From an uncultured Prevotellaceae bacterium (GTDB taxonomy: Bacteria; Bacteroidota; Bacteroidia; Bacteroidales; UBA3663), in the NCBI GenBank assembly GCA_900319235.1, contig ONNR01000017.1, forward strand, positions 21,593 through 85,592: 64,000 bases of DNA. Direction: 5' to 3'. Shown piece after piece: positions 50,254-59,159 of this stretch. Each line of letters opens with the position of its first letter. The stretch's first letter is position 1. The translations under genes were made by a program, and so were the position numbers. The notes beneath the pieces are model-generated. The model was given only the letters and a program-made list of their open reading frames with translations, made no database searches and was not told where the DNA came from.

Positions 50254-52320
50254 ATGTTTCGACACTTTTTGACAAAAAACCGTTCAAAATTAGCGCCACT
50301 TGCCGTCCTGTCGTTCGCAGGACTTTTGGGGTGTGCCAGTATCGGTTCGCCAGGTGGAGGGCTCTACGACGAGACACCTCCCGTGCTTGTACGCAGCGAG
50401 CCAGCCGAAGCAGCCACGAGCGTCAATAGGCAGAAGATCACGATGCGCTTCAACGAGAACATCAAGCTCGACAATGCCAACGAGAAAATGACCATCTCAC
50501 CGCCGCAGGTCAAGGCGCCGACCATCTCAAGCAATGCGAAGACGTTGACCATCGAATTGCGAGACTCGTTGCAAGCCAATACAACCTATACCATCGACCT
50601 TGGTGATGCTGTGCAGGACAACAACGAAGGCAATCCGCTGGAAAATCTGTCGCTCACCTTTTCGACAGGCGACCATATCGATACGATGAAGGTGATGGGC
50701 ACCTTGCTCAATGCCAAGGATCTGGAACCCATCACTGGCGCTTTTGTTGGCATTTATGCCGTTACCGAGGAAGGAATCTTCCCCGCTCGTGGTAAGGAGG
50801 GCGACTCCTTACAACTTGCCATCGACTCCATTGTTGCCCTATACCCCGACTCCATCTTCAGCCTACGTCTCTTCGAACGTGCTGGAAAGACCGATTCCTA
50901 CGGACGCTTCACCATCAGCGGAGTCGGTCCGGGCAAGTACAGAATGTATGCTGTGAAGGATGGAAATACCAACTACATGTACGATGTCAACACCGAAGAC
51001 ATCGCCTTTGTCGATTCGCTCATTATCCCTTCGGTAGGCAGTCATACCGCCAGCGACACCATTTGGAACCGCTTCGACAGTCTTAAAGTCGATTCCATCT
51101 ACGTGCACGAGGTAACCGACTACTATCCCAACGATCTGTGCCTGCGCATGTTCAACGAAGGTCATGTCATCCGCTATCTCGATGACATGAAATGGAAGGA
51201 CAGCACCCAGATCACGCTCAACTTTGCCGCCAATATGCCCGAACCTCCCGTCATCATGCTGCTTGATGAAGAAGACCGTGGGCCTGCCAGATTAGATAAG
51301 GATGCCTGGCTTATCTGCGAACCCAATCCGACCAACGACACCCTCGTCTATTGGCTGCGCGATTCGGTGGTGTATCATCGCGATACGCTACACCTCACCG
51401 TGACCTATCCTTTCACTCAGAATGGCATCGACATCATCCGCACCGATACAATGCACCTGGAGAAACCTGAGATTAATGTGCCGGAAGATCAGCAACCGGA
51501 GGACAAGGACGACAAGAAGAAGAAAAAAAGACGCAAGAAAGATCTGGAAGAGGCGCCAAAAGACACCCTTCCAAAGACCGTTTTCATGAGCATTAAGCTA
51601 CTCGACAGCAAAATTGATGTAGGAAAACGACCTCGCTTCGAAACTTCTGCCCCTCTCGACAGTCTAAATATCGCAGCACTCCATCTGGAGCAGCAAAAGG
51701 ATACTATTTGGGTACCCCTCGAGTTCGAGCTTGTGCAAGACAGTCTCCGTATGCGTCGCTACACGCTCCATGCCAAGCCGCATTTCTCGCCAGGCCAAAA
51801 CTATAGGCTCATCTGCGACTCTGCATCGATGCATGACATCTATGGTCATCCCGTTGATTCCACCGCGATGTCCTTCAGCGAGAAAAAGAGCGACGAATAT
51901 GCCCACCTGTTGGTGAACGTACAGGGAGTAGAGGGCGAAGCTTTCGTCCAGCTCCTCAACGAGAAAGACAACCCCATGCAGCAGGCAAGTGTGAAGAATG
52001 GTCAAGCCAGATTCCCACAGGCTCCCGTCGGCAAATGCTATGTCCGACTGGTGGAAGATCGCAACGGGAACGGCATCTTTGACGTAGGATCACTCGATGG
52101 CCGCATCCAGCCCGAGAACGTCTTCTATCTACCCAAGATGCTCGAAATGCGCGAGAACTGGGATTATAGCGAGACTTGGAATGTGCGTGCCACTGAGCTT
52201 GACAAACAGAAGCTCGACGAGCTGAAGCAGAACAAGCCCAAAGAAAAGAAGGAAAAGAAGAGCAAGAACGAGGAATACCTCGAGAAACATCCTAACTTAA
52301 GAAAGAAACTTAACAAATAA
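50254..52320 (+). CDS. Ig-like (Big_5) domain lipoprotein
   Basis: A 688-residue protein from ATG 50254; an upstream in-frame codon overlaps the promoter. The leader ends in a lipobox (FAGLLGC), so it is lipid anchored. Residues about 35-125 form a Big_5 Ig-like domain (ETPPVLVRSEPAEAATSV; FNENIKLDN; NTTYTIDLGDAVQDNNEGNP). Further beta domains, a Lys-rich linker (about 425-445, DKDDKKKKKRRKK) and a Lys-rich C-terminus (KPKEKKEKKSKNEE) follow. Proteins of this type occur widely in Bacteroidota, with unknown function. The DUF3108 gene follows after 11 bases, so both are in one operon. Confidence 0.85.
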   Translation: MFRHFLTKNRSKLAPLAVLSFAGLLGCASIGSPGGGLYDETPPVLVRSEPAEAATSVNRQKITMRFNENIKLDNANEKMTISPPQVKAPTISSNAKTLTIELRDSLQANTTYTIDLGDAVQDNNEGNPLENLSLTFSTGDHIDTMKVMGTLLNAKDLEPITGAFVGIYAVTEEGIFPARGKEGDSLQLAIDSIVALYPDSIFSLRLFERAGKTDSYGRFTISGVGPGKYRMYAVKDGNTNYMYDVNTEDIAFVDSLIIPSVGSHTASDTIWNRFDSLKVDSIYVHEVTDYYPNDLCLRMFNEGHVIRYLDDMKWKDSTQITLNFAANMPEPPVIMLLDEEDRGPARLDKDAWLICEPNPTNDTLVYWLRDSVVYHRDTLHLTVTYPFTQNGIDIIRTDTMHLEKPEINVPEDQQPEDKDDKKKKKRRKKDLEEAPKDTLPKTVFMSIKLLDSKIDVGKRPRFETSAPLDSLNIAALHLEQQKDTIWVPLEFELVQDSLRMRRYTLHAKPHFSPGQNYRLICDSASMHDIYGHPVDSTAMSFSEKKSDEYAHLLVNVQGVEGEAFVQLLNEKDNPMQQASVKNGQARFPQAPVGKCYVRLVEDRNGNGIFDVGSLDGRIQPENVFYLPKMLEMRENWDYSETWNVRATELDKQKLDELKQNKPKEKKEKKSKNEEYLEKHPNLRKKLNK

Positions 52321-52331
52321 CAAAGAATCAG

Positions 52332-53180
52332 ATGCTACGCCGTTACATCCTATTCCTTATTATTTCATACGCGTGCGCGTATGCACCCGCCATTTATTCA
52401 GCTGCCCCCATCGCTCCACAAGAGCAGGCCGCTTGGGCAGCATCCAACACTCCAGAGAATCTGGAGTACAACATTTATTTCCATATCGGCCTCATCAATG
52501 CCAAGGCTGGCTTCGGCAAGTTGAGTTTCACGAAAGAAACCGACAAGAATGGACAAACCATCTATCATAGCAAACTCGCCGGCAAGTCGCTAAGTATCGT
52601 GGAGCATATCATGAAAGTACGCGATACGCTCGACTGCTACTTCAACGAGGATATGGTGCCCCTACGCTTCCGCAAAGGAACTCACGAGGGCAGCTACAAT
52701 GCGCTGGCCAACTATTACTACCGTCATCATTGGCATAACAAAAGTGCTGCCAAACGTCTCAATAACGTTGACAGCACCAGTGTAGTCCTCAAGCGTTGGC
52801 GCAAAAAGGGCAAGGAAGACGCAGTGAACCGTGAAGTGCACTTCACCAACGAAGGCCCGGCCTACGATATGCTTTCGGTATTCTATTCAGTTCGCCACCT
52901 CGACTACGAGCACATGAAGAAAGGCAAACGGATGAAGTTCGTGTGCTATGACGGTATCACCCAGCAGATCATCAATGTAGATTATTGTGGCGTCGAAAAA
53001 TGCGAGATGCGCAACGGGAAGACACACAAGGCCTTCCTCATCGATCTAAATTTCGCGACCAAGGGGCAAGACAGTACGCCACTCAAAGTCTGGCTTTCGA
53101 CTACCCCCGATCATCGCCCTCTCAAGGCCATCATCGGACTGAAGCGCATCGGATCAATCCGATGTGAGATACAGGAATAG
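52332..53180 (+). CDS. DUF3108 domain exported protein
   Basis: A 282-residue protein with an N-terminal signal (ILFLIISYACAYAPAIYSA). The DUF3108 beta-barrel follows: LEYNIYFHIGLINAKAGFGKL, then SIVEHIMKVRDTLDCYFNED, and the C-terminal TPLKVWLSTTPDHRPLKAI. The family is periplasmic or outer-membrane associated with no firm role. It starts 11 bases after the Ig-like lipoprotein gene and is followed 27 bases later by the Wzy-like gene, although the drop in G+C there suggests that the next gene has a different origin. Confidence 0.88.
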   Translation: MLRRYILFLIISYACAYAPAIYSAAPIAPQEQAAWAASNTPENLEYNIYFHIGLINAKAGFGKLSFTKETDKNGQTIYHSKLAGKSLSIVEHIMKVRDTLDCYFNEDMVPLRFRKGTHEGSYNALANYYYRHHWHNKSAAKRLNNVDSTSVVLKRWRKKGKEDAVNREVHFTNEGPAYDMLSVFYSVRHLDYEHMKKGKRMKFVCYDGITQQIINVDYCGVEKCEMRNGKTHKAFLIDLNFATKGQDSTPLKVWLSTTPDHRPLKAIIGLKRIGSIRCEIQE

Positions 53181-53207
53181 GAGTATTCATCAATCCGTAA
53201 TTACCAG

Positions 53208-54353
53208 ATGCTGCATTCATTCCTTAGGCATTTCGACAGAATCAATGACAAATATGGGGCATGGCTTTTCTATATTGGGCTATTCCTCATGATTGTCAGT
53301 TACTATTGGTTTTCCACCAGTGAAGAAATGCCCAAGGATTATTTCATCCTTCGAAAGGCCATCTTCAACATCAGCAAGTCATTGCTTATCCTTCGCACGC
53401 TGCTCTTCGTTCGCAGATACCCTCGATATGTGTTGTTATGCATTGCCATATATCCCATTCTCAAATTTTCAGCCTATTTATGCGGATGGAATGTATTAAC
53501 TACCAGCTTCATCATCATAGCGGCATCGAAGGATACTGATATCAAGCAGTCGCTCAGAATTTATCTTATTGCATTCGTACTTGTTCTACTGGCAGCGCCA
53601 ATCTCATGGAATATTGGATGGACCGGAGAAGTTGTCAAGCATAAATATGGATTGGTTGGCCATTCGTTTGGCTTCTCTAACCCCAACGCACTTGCTGCCT
53701 TGGTACAGATGCTTGCGTTATTAGCATTGTGTTTTTGGAATGTTCATAAGACTAGTGGCATATGGATTACATGTTGGACAACTGCCTTGTTCGTTGGGAT
53801 ACTCACTCTTAGCATGACTTCCGTTGTCATTCTTCTTTTGGCTCCAGTATTATATTATTTCATAAAAAAACATCCTGTTCCTGCTTGGAGTTTGGCTCTT
53901 CTTCCTTGGCTCTTCCTATTGGCATCAATTATCTTGAGCTGCTACTATGGTCCCTCTTACGGAGAGACCACCTTTGAAAGCAGATTCAGCATTCCCGCTC
54001 TTGTTTATCAGGACTATGGATTAAGTCTCTTTGGACAGGATTATGGGTTCACCAGCGTTGCCAAAGCGCTGAAAACCGGCACTCATCCCCTATGTGTAGA
54101 TAATGCCTACATGCACCTCGTCTTATGTGATGGAATCGTGGTTGCTTTGCTTGTCAATGTTTTCTTCAGTCTTTTATTATATAGAATCGGGAAAATTAGC
54201 CAACCGCTTCTAATTGCATTTGCCATATTAATAGCTTTGTCTGGTATGATGGAACTTGTGATGTTGAGCTCGGTTTTCAACTATTTGCTCCTATATTATT
54301 TTCATTCTTCTCCACCGCCATCCTCAACTGTTCAAAAAGTACCGGATCCTTAA
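53208..54353 (+). CDS. Wzy-like polysaccharide polymerase/ligase-type membrane protein, paralog A
   Basis: A 381-residue inner-membrane protein with about ten hydrophobic helices and a periplasmic loop near residues 245-305. It shares clear blocks with the protein at 58023-59159: DRINDKYGAWLFYIGL, VVKHKYGLVGHSFGFSNPN, YGPSYGETTFESRFSIP and YGLSLFGQDYG. The HS-x-GF-x-NPN motif and the VDNAYMHLVLCDG segment are typical of O-antigen/capsule polymerases, so a Wzy-like role is proposed without proof. G+C is lower than in the DUF3108 gene before it. The chain ends in a Pro/Ser-rich tail (SSPPPSSTVQ). Confidence 0.65.
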   Translation: MLHSFLRHFDRINDKYGAWLFYIGLFLMIVSYYWFSTSEEMPKDYFILRKAIFNISKSLLILRTLLFVRRYPRYVLLCIAIYPILKFSAYLCGWNVLTTSFIIIAASKDTDIKQSLRIYLIAFVLVLLAAPISWNIGWTGEVVKHKYGLVGHSFGFSNPNALAALVQMLALLALCFWNVHKTSGIWITCWTTALFVGILTLSMTSVVILLLAPVLYYFIKKHPVPAWSLALLPWLFLLASIILSCYYGPSYGETTFESRFSIPALVYQDYGLSLFGQDYGFTSVAKALKTGTHPLCVDNAYMHLVLCDGIVVALLVNVFFSLLLYRIGKISQPLLIAFAILIALSGMMELVMLSSVFNYLLLYYFHSSPPPSSTVQKVPDP

Positions 54354-54444
54354 AACAATGCCACGAAAGAGCCTGGTTCAAGATTCGAACATCGCTCCTT
54401 CGAGGCATATACGAGCTAAACCTATCGTAATGGAATCGGCTCAA

Positions 54445-55146
54445 TCAACTGAATTCAACAATAGCACTTGCCTCCCCGTGGATATCGAGCGAAACGACAA
54501 TCGTCTCGCCAATGTGATAAACCACGGGGACTAGTGTATCACCCAATTTGGCTGGAATGCGATATTCCAGTCGAAGGTTCTTCACCTCAAAGTCTGCGGG
54601 CAGTAACTCCATGGCCATGCGCACGTAATTGGCATTGTTGACATGCTTATTGTAGTCAATGTCGGCTCGCAATACAGAAATCGGGTCACTAACCACTCCC
54701 CCTTCTTTGGGCAGGATGATGCGTCGTTCACCATAGTTCATTTCCAGCTGAGAATCAAGATGCATCGAAGCGATAGCATCAGCTCCCACGCGCTTCAACT
54801 TGCCTGTCGATTTATCCACGAAGGCGCCCATACTCCAAGTCTTGTAGCAAGGTTCCCCATTTGAATCATAGATGAACGTATTGCGGAATCCGAACATTGG
54901 CTTCATGTCATAGACCGATGTCGTCACCGTCAGTTCTTCCTTGTAACTGGGGACGCGGACGATTTCGACCACACGCGAAGCCAGGAGCTGGGTCATGTTC
55001 TGTTGGGTGAAAAACTGTTGGATGCCAGGCTCGCTGTCAATCCACATCTCAGAGCAGTCCTGCATCATCTGGAGGGCTGAATATAACTTCAACCGACCTT
55101 CGCTATCGCAGGTACTGGTGGTAACTTTAAAGTGTAAACTGTACAT
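54445..55146 (-). CDS. Acyl-ACP thioesterase family protein
   Basis: A 233-residue cytoplasmic hotdog-fold protein from ATG 55146; the longer frame to 55200 adds a segment unlike the family. It starts with SLHFKVTTSTCDSEGRLKLY, has a first hotdog ending in GAFVDKSTGKLKRV, and the catalytic region DYNKHVNNANYVRMAMELLP with the family's Asn and His. These enzymes release fatty acids from acyl carrier protein. It is the last gene of the minus-strand accessory run, 58 bases after the DUF4846-M15 gene. Confidence 0.85.
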   Translation of the reverse strand: MYSLHFKVTTSTCDSEGRLKLYSALQMMQDCSEMWIDSEPGIQQFFTQQNMTQLLASRVVEIVRVPSYKEELTVTTSVYDMKPMFGFRNTFIYDSNGEPCYKTWSMGAFVDKSTGKLKRVGADAIASMHLDSQLEMNYGERRIILPKEGGVVSDPISVLRADIDYNKHVNNANYVRMAMELLPADFEVKNLRLEYRIPAKLGDTLVPVVYHIGETIVVSLDIHGEASAIVEFS

Positions 55147-55203
55147 GTAAGATTTATAAGTGATGAGTAATGAGTGATGAGATTTGGGGAATAACGTCAA
55201 AAA

Positions 55204-56787
55204 TTAATTGTCTGACAAGAAAGAGTTGACCCATCCGAGTATTTCAGGCCGATACTCGAAGTGCATCGTGTCGTAGTGATACCAATGTCCACCCCAGATG
55301 AAGCCATATCGCTCGAAGATTTCGACTATCTCCTTAGGAATCCTATTTTCGTACTTTAGCGTGTCGAGTTCGCCTGCTCCTTGGTTGGTCCAAAGCCAGT
55401 AATTTGAGTATTCTGTATTGATATCGATGGCTATGCCATAACTATGGGCACTCTGTCGCTTCGCACCGCGCACCTGACGCCAATAGAATGTGCCTGCAGA
55501 TGGCAGGTAAGGAGCAAGTTCAGGATGCTGGGCAAGTTCGGCTGCCACTTTCTTGAGTTGTTCCGCCGCTCCATTGATCTTTGTAAACTTCACTTTCCCA
55601 CCAAACCAATCCACTGTCACGAGGTTGTGCTTCACCTCCTCCGCCGATGAGCCATACATCTTCTTGAAGAATGCGTCACATCGACTTCGTCCTGCATCCG
55701 ACTGATAGACTGGTGTATCCTGTCTGCAATAGGACAATCGAAACATATCCTCCACATCTGAATAGTCGAGCAATTGCTCAAAAGTTTTCTCATATCCGTC
55801 ATCGAACGGTATCGTTGTGCCATCTGGAAAGATTATCTCATTGTTCCTGTACTTCAATCGTTGCTGGGGATAAGCCTCCATCAGGGTCGCTACTTCCTTG
55901 GGAACAATGGAATCAGAGTGGACCGTCTCATAAATATTTGAATGAAGTGCTGTACTGCTTGGATCCTTGGGGGAAAAAATGGAGTTGCTGAAATGCCTCA
56001 GTTCATTGGCTTGGTATGTGGCAATGCCCAAATCCAGTGTTGAAGCATTTTCATCCAATTCAAACCAAGGGGAAAGGACAGAATCATTCCTATTCTTCAA
56101 AATATGGATACTGCAAGCCGGGGTACTACCCTGCAACAAAAGAAATATCTTGCGACCTGTCACAGGATTCCTTGCTACATCTGCCACCATGATGGCATGA
56201 CCATACTTCTTGTCCTCCCTGTCTTTGGCGCAATACACAAACACATCGCCCGGTTGCATTTCGTTCAAGGGACGCTGAGGCATCTCACGAATCAACGATT
56301 CGGTGTTGGCATACTTAAAGACACGCTTCAAATAGGGCACGAACTTGCTTCTCCTGCCTCCCCAATAGTACCGCATTGTGTTATATTGAGTATCCTCGAA
56401 ATGAATCTTCCAGAATTGACGTGTCTGAAAAAGATATTCTGCCCATAAACGGATGCAGACATCAGCACACTGTTCGTAACGATGCAGCAAGGGCAGATTA
56501 ATTACACGATAACTATAGGGATGCAGCGAATCAGCCAACTGCCCATTTATCCTTCGCACCTGCACACTATCGGCAGCCAATGGGAGGTTGCGCAAATATG
56601 CAGCGAAGCCTGTATCAACGCCCACTCTTTCATAACCTGCTGGCAATTCTATTGTCCCGACTCTTCCATTCGAACCATCCGTCGTAGGAACTTTCTTGAA
56701 CCACCAAGGACCATAGAGATAGACCAGCAACGACACGCAACCTGCCAGCAATAGGACGAAGAATGCAAATATATATTTCTTTATCAC
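55204..56787 (-). CDS. DUF4846 domain fused to M15-type metallopeptidase
   Basis: About 527 residues from GTG 56787, which opens a membrane/lipobox segment (IFAFFVLLLAGC); the frame is open to GTG 56835 as an alternative. Residues about 40-270 match DUF4846 (ELPAGYERVGVDTGFAAYLR; HRYEQCADVCIRLWAEYL; GDVFVYCAKDRE). The C-terminal 130 residues are a VanY/M15-like peptidase with zinc motifs SAHSYGIAIDINTEYSNYW and GHWYHYDTMHFEYRPE. A wall-peptide carboxypeptidase or endopeptidase activity follows from the family. The joining of the two domains is unusual to my knowledge. It lies between the acyltransferase and thioesterase genes. Confidence 0.8.
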   Translation of the reverse strand: MIKKYIFAFFVLLLAGCVSLLVYLYGPWWFKKVPTTDGSNGRVGTIELPAGYERVGVDTGFAAYLRNLPLAADSVQVRRINGQLADSLHPYSYRVINLPLLHRYEQCADVCIRLWAEYLFQTRQFWKIHFEDTQYNTMRYYWGGRRSKFVPYLKRVFKYANTESLIREMPQRPLNEMQPGDVFVYCAKDREDKKYGHAIMVADVARNPVTGRKIFLLLQGSTPACSIHILKNRNDSVLSPWFELDENASTLDLGIATYQANELRHFSNSIFSPKDPSSTALHSNIYETVHSDSIVPKEVATLMEAYPQQRLKYRNNEIIFPDGTTIPFDDGYEKTFEQLLDYSDVEDMFRLSYCRQDTPVYQSDAGRSRCDAFFKKMYGSSAEEVKHNLVTVDWFGGKVKFTKINGAAEQLKKVAAELAQHPELAPYLPSAGTFYWRQVRGAKRQSAHSYGIAIDINTEYSNYWLWTNQGAGELDTLKYENRIPKEIVEIFERYGFIWGGHWYHYDTMHFEYRPEILGWVNSFLSDN

Positions 56788-56812
56788 GATAATGAACGTG
56801 CTTATGTCTAAA

Positions 56813-58030
56813 TCATCTTCCGCAAAGGATACCACAAACCCGTGGCAATAACTTGCGAAGGATTACATAGACAAACATACAAATAGCGACTATAATCACA
56901 ACTCTCAACAAGTAGTTCATGATAACGACATGTGGGAAACGATTGGCCATCTCCATCATCCTCACATCATAAAATCCTGTCAGGGCACCGCCAACCCTGT
57001 CGAGTAGCCTGAATATATCTTTAAGGATAAAAAAGTGCAGTGCAAAAATCAGGAAAGTTGCATCCTGCCACTTGATTGACCCATTCTTTATCTTTGCCCA
57101 AAAAGGACTCGAATAACTTCGTCTCACCATCCAAGCCAGCAGGTTGATCATTGTCATTACCTCAAAAACGATAAAGAAAGGATAGATTATCCTTCCAGTT
57201 CGTGAGTAAAGATAGCCACTGCAAATCATTGCAATAAATAGGATAAGCGTGATAATGGCTATAGGCCAACGCCTGGCATAAAAAACATTGGGCAGTTCAA
57301 ACCGATTCAAGGATAAGAATGCTCCCCATCCGAAAAAGAAAAATGCTTCGGCAGTGAAACCTGGAATCATGAAAGAAGTCTGCGTAAAGTAAAGGAAAGC
57401 CAAAATGGCCATGGTTACAACGGCATAGGGAGAGACCTTGCCATCACGGGAACGCAAAAGGAAATGAAACAGTGGTGTGCACAAGTCCACCACAATAAGA
57501 TCCCTGATGAAATAGAAGGGCAAGAGAATCGGCACTGTCGTATGGGCTGGATGTCCCCAAATATCCACCTGGCCTATACCCAGTGACTTAGCATTCCAAA
57601 AGAGTCCAATCCCGCTGCCATGTTCATCAATCCATGCCTTCACCACGTCCCAAGGTTTTCCATGGGCCAAACAATCCCATATATCCGGGCCTATAATATA
57701 TAATATGTATAACGTATTCCACAATAAATAAGGAATGAGGAGCGTCCAGAACCTGCGCTTCATCTTTCGCAGCCATCCTTCGCTACTCCATTCTTCCAGA
57801 TGTAAAAAGAACAAATACCCTGATATCAGAAAAAACAATGCGACAACAAACAGAATGATAATTCGCGTCGATATAATAAATTCCATTACTACATTGCTTC
57901 CCAATCCTTGTTCTGCCAAATGATCATATTGCCACCCCTTGATGCGGATAAAGCAATGAATCATCACGACACATATCGCCAAGGGGAATCGAACAAAACT
58001 GATTAGCTCAGACGTTACATTTTTATTCAT
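56813..58030 (-). CDS. Acyltransferase family membrane protein (acyltransferase_3), copy C
   Basis: A 405-residue protein with ten or so transmembrane helices. The start fits the family: SFVRFPLAICVVMIHCFIRIKG (Arg and His of the catalytic R-x(~10)-H pattern) and VALFFLISGYLFF. These proteins O-acetylate or succinylate sugars of surface glycans from the inner membrane. Its start overlaps the end of the Wzy-like gene by 8 bases, so the two are translationally linked. It differs clearly from the two acyltransferases at 61810-63885. Confidence 0.88.
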   Translation of the reverse strand: MNKNVTSELISFVRFPLAICVVMIHCFIRIKGWQYDHLAEQGLGSNVVMEFIISTRIIILFVVALFFLISGYLFFLHLEEWSSEGWLRKMKRRFWTLLIPYLLWNTLYILYIIGPDIWDCLAHGKPWDVVKAWIDEHGSGIGLFWNAKSLGIGQVDIWGHPAHTTVPILLPFYFIRDLIVVDLCTPLFHFLLRSRDGKVSPYAVVTMAILAFLYFTQTSFMIPGFTAEAFFFFGWGAFLSLNRFELPNVFYARRWPIAIITLILFIAMICSGYLYSRTGRIIYPFFIVFEVMTMINLLAWMVRRSYSSPFWAKIKNGSIKWQDATFLIFALHFFILKDIFRLLDRVGGALTGFYDVRMMEMANRFPHVVIMNYLLRVVIIVAICMFVYVILRKLLPRVCGILCGR

Positions 58031-59159
58031 TCTCAGCTTTTACGATGTTTTTCCGTACAAATGGCTCTTGGAAAAAATACATGAGCAGAAAATCGAGCAT
58101 GATGTTAAGCGGAAATAGCTGCATCAACCCTGAGAGAGCCAGACAGAGAGCCATGGCCAGTAACAAGGGATTGCGCAGTCGTCCCATGCGATAAAGATAT
58201 AGTCCATAGAGCACAAGGATCAGGAAAGCCACAATCACACCATTCTTTACAATGAGACTTAGATAAAGATTATTGAAATAGATAGGTTCAACGCCTTCCC
58301 TAAATGCCTTCTCCCATGTGACAATGCCACAATCCTGCCCCAGCCAACTAAGGCCATATCGCTCAAAAAGCAAATAGGGGATACTAAAGCGGCTCTCAAA
58401 AGTCGTCTCGCCTGTGGAAGGTCCGAAATAGAAAGCAAGCCCCATGGAAAGAACAGTCAAAAGCAACGGGAAAAGGGCGAGCCAAAAAGATGGAACAGTA
58501 TGATGCTTGAGCCAATAATATGCAAGCGGGAAGAACAACAACACAATAACCGTAGTTGTACTCAAGGTCATCCAGCCAACCACGACTGCTGATATCCAGC
58601 AAATAATTGCAACCCAAAGGAATCGTCTGATGTGCAAAACATGAATGACCAACAGGATGAGCATCTGCATCAAGTAAGCATAACGATTGGGATTGTAAAA
58701 CCCGTAGGAATGTCCAACATGGTTATACTTATGCTTGACAATATCTGCAGTCCAATTCATGAGCAAGGTCACAGGCCCTAAGAACAGCATGGTCAGGAAG
58801 ATGACAAGATAAATCCGAAGAATCACCTTGATGTCAGCATCCCTCGATGCGGCAACAAGCATTACTGTCTTGAGCAGCATATTTGCATGACTAAAAAGAT
58901 ACGAAACATATACTAATCCAATTATTACAGCACAAAGAATGACATATCTGGGATATTTCCAACTCAGAAGGGCGATTCTAAGACAACATAGAGTCTGCCC
59001 CAGTTGCAAAAAACGCTTTGAAATCAAGCGTATCTCACTGGGGATTTCATCGAGCCAGAACCATGAGGTGGAGGTCAGCATCAAAACCAATGCTACATAG
59101 AACACCCACGCCCCATATTTCCTGTCAACTGTTTCTATGATGGAAAGCGTCTTTTTCAC
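58023..59159 (-). CDS. Wzy-like polysaccharide polymerase/ligase-type membrane protein, paralog B
   Basis: A 378-residue protein beginning at GTG 59159, which overlaps the stop of the ion channel gene (GTGA). A longer frame into that gene is rejected. About ten helices; shared blocks with paralog A (53208-54353) include DRKYGAWVFYVAL, VKHKYNHVGHSYGFYNPN, YFGPSTGETTFESRFSIPYL and YGLSWLGQDCG, so both have the same fold and a recent common ancestor. The acyltransferase gene follows with an 8-base overlap. A glycan-polymerising role is inferred from motif and context. Confidence 0.68.
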   Translation of the reverse strand: MKKTLSIIETVDRKYGAWVFYVALVLMLTSTSWFWLDEIPSEIRLISKRFLQLGQTLCCLRIALLSWKYPRYVILCAVIIGLVYVSYLFSHANMLLKTVMLVAASRDADIKVILRIYLVIFLTMLFLGPVTLLMNWTADIVKHKYNHVGHSYGFYNPNRYAYLMQMLILLVIHVLHIRRFLWVAIICWISAVVVGWMTLSTTTVIVLLFFPLAYYWLKHHTVPSFWLALFPLLLTVLSMGLAFYFGPSTGETTFESRFSIPYLLFERYGLSWLGQDCGIVTWEKAFREGVEPIYFNNLYLSLIVKNGVIVAFLILVLYGLYLYRMGRLRNPLLLAMALCLALSGLMQLFPLNIMLDFLLMYFFQEPFVRKNIVKAENE

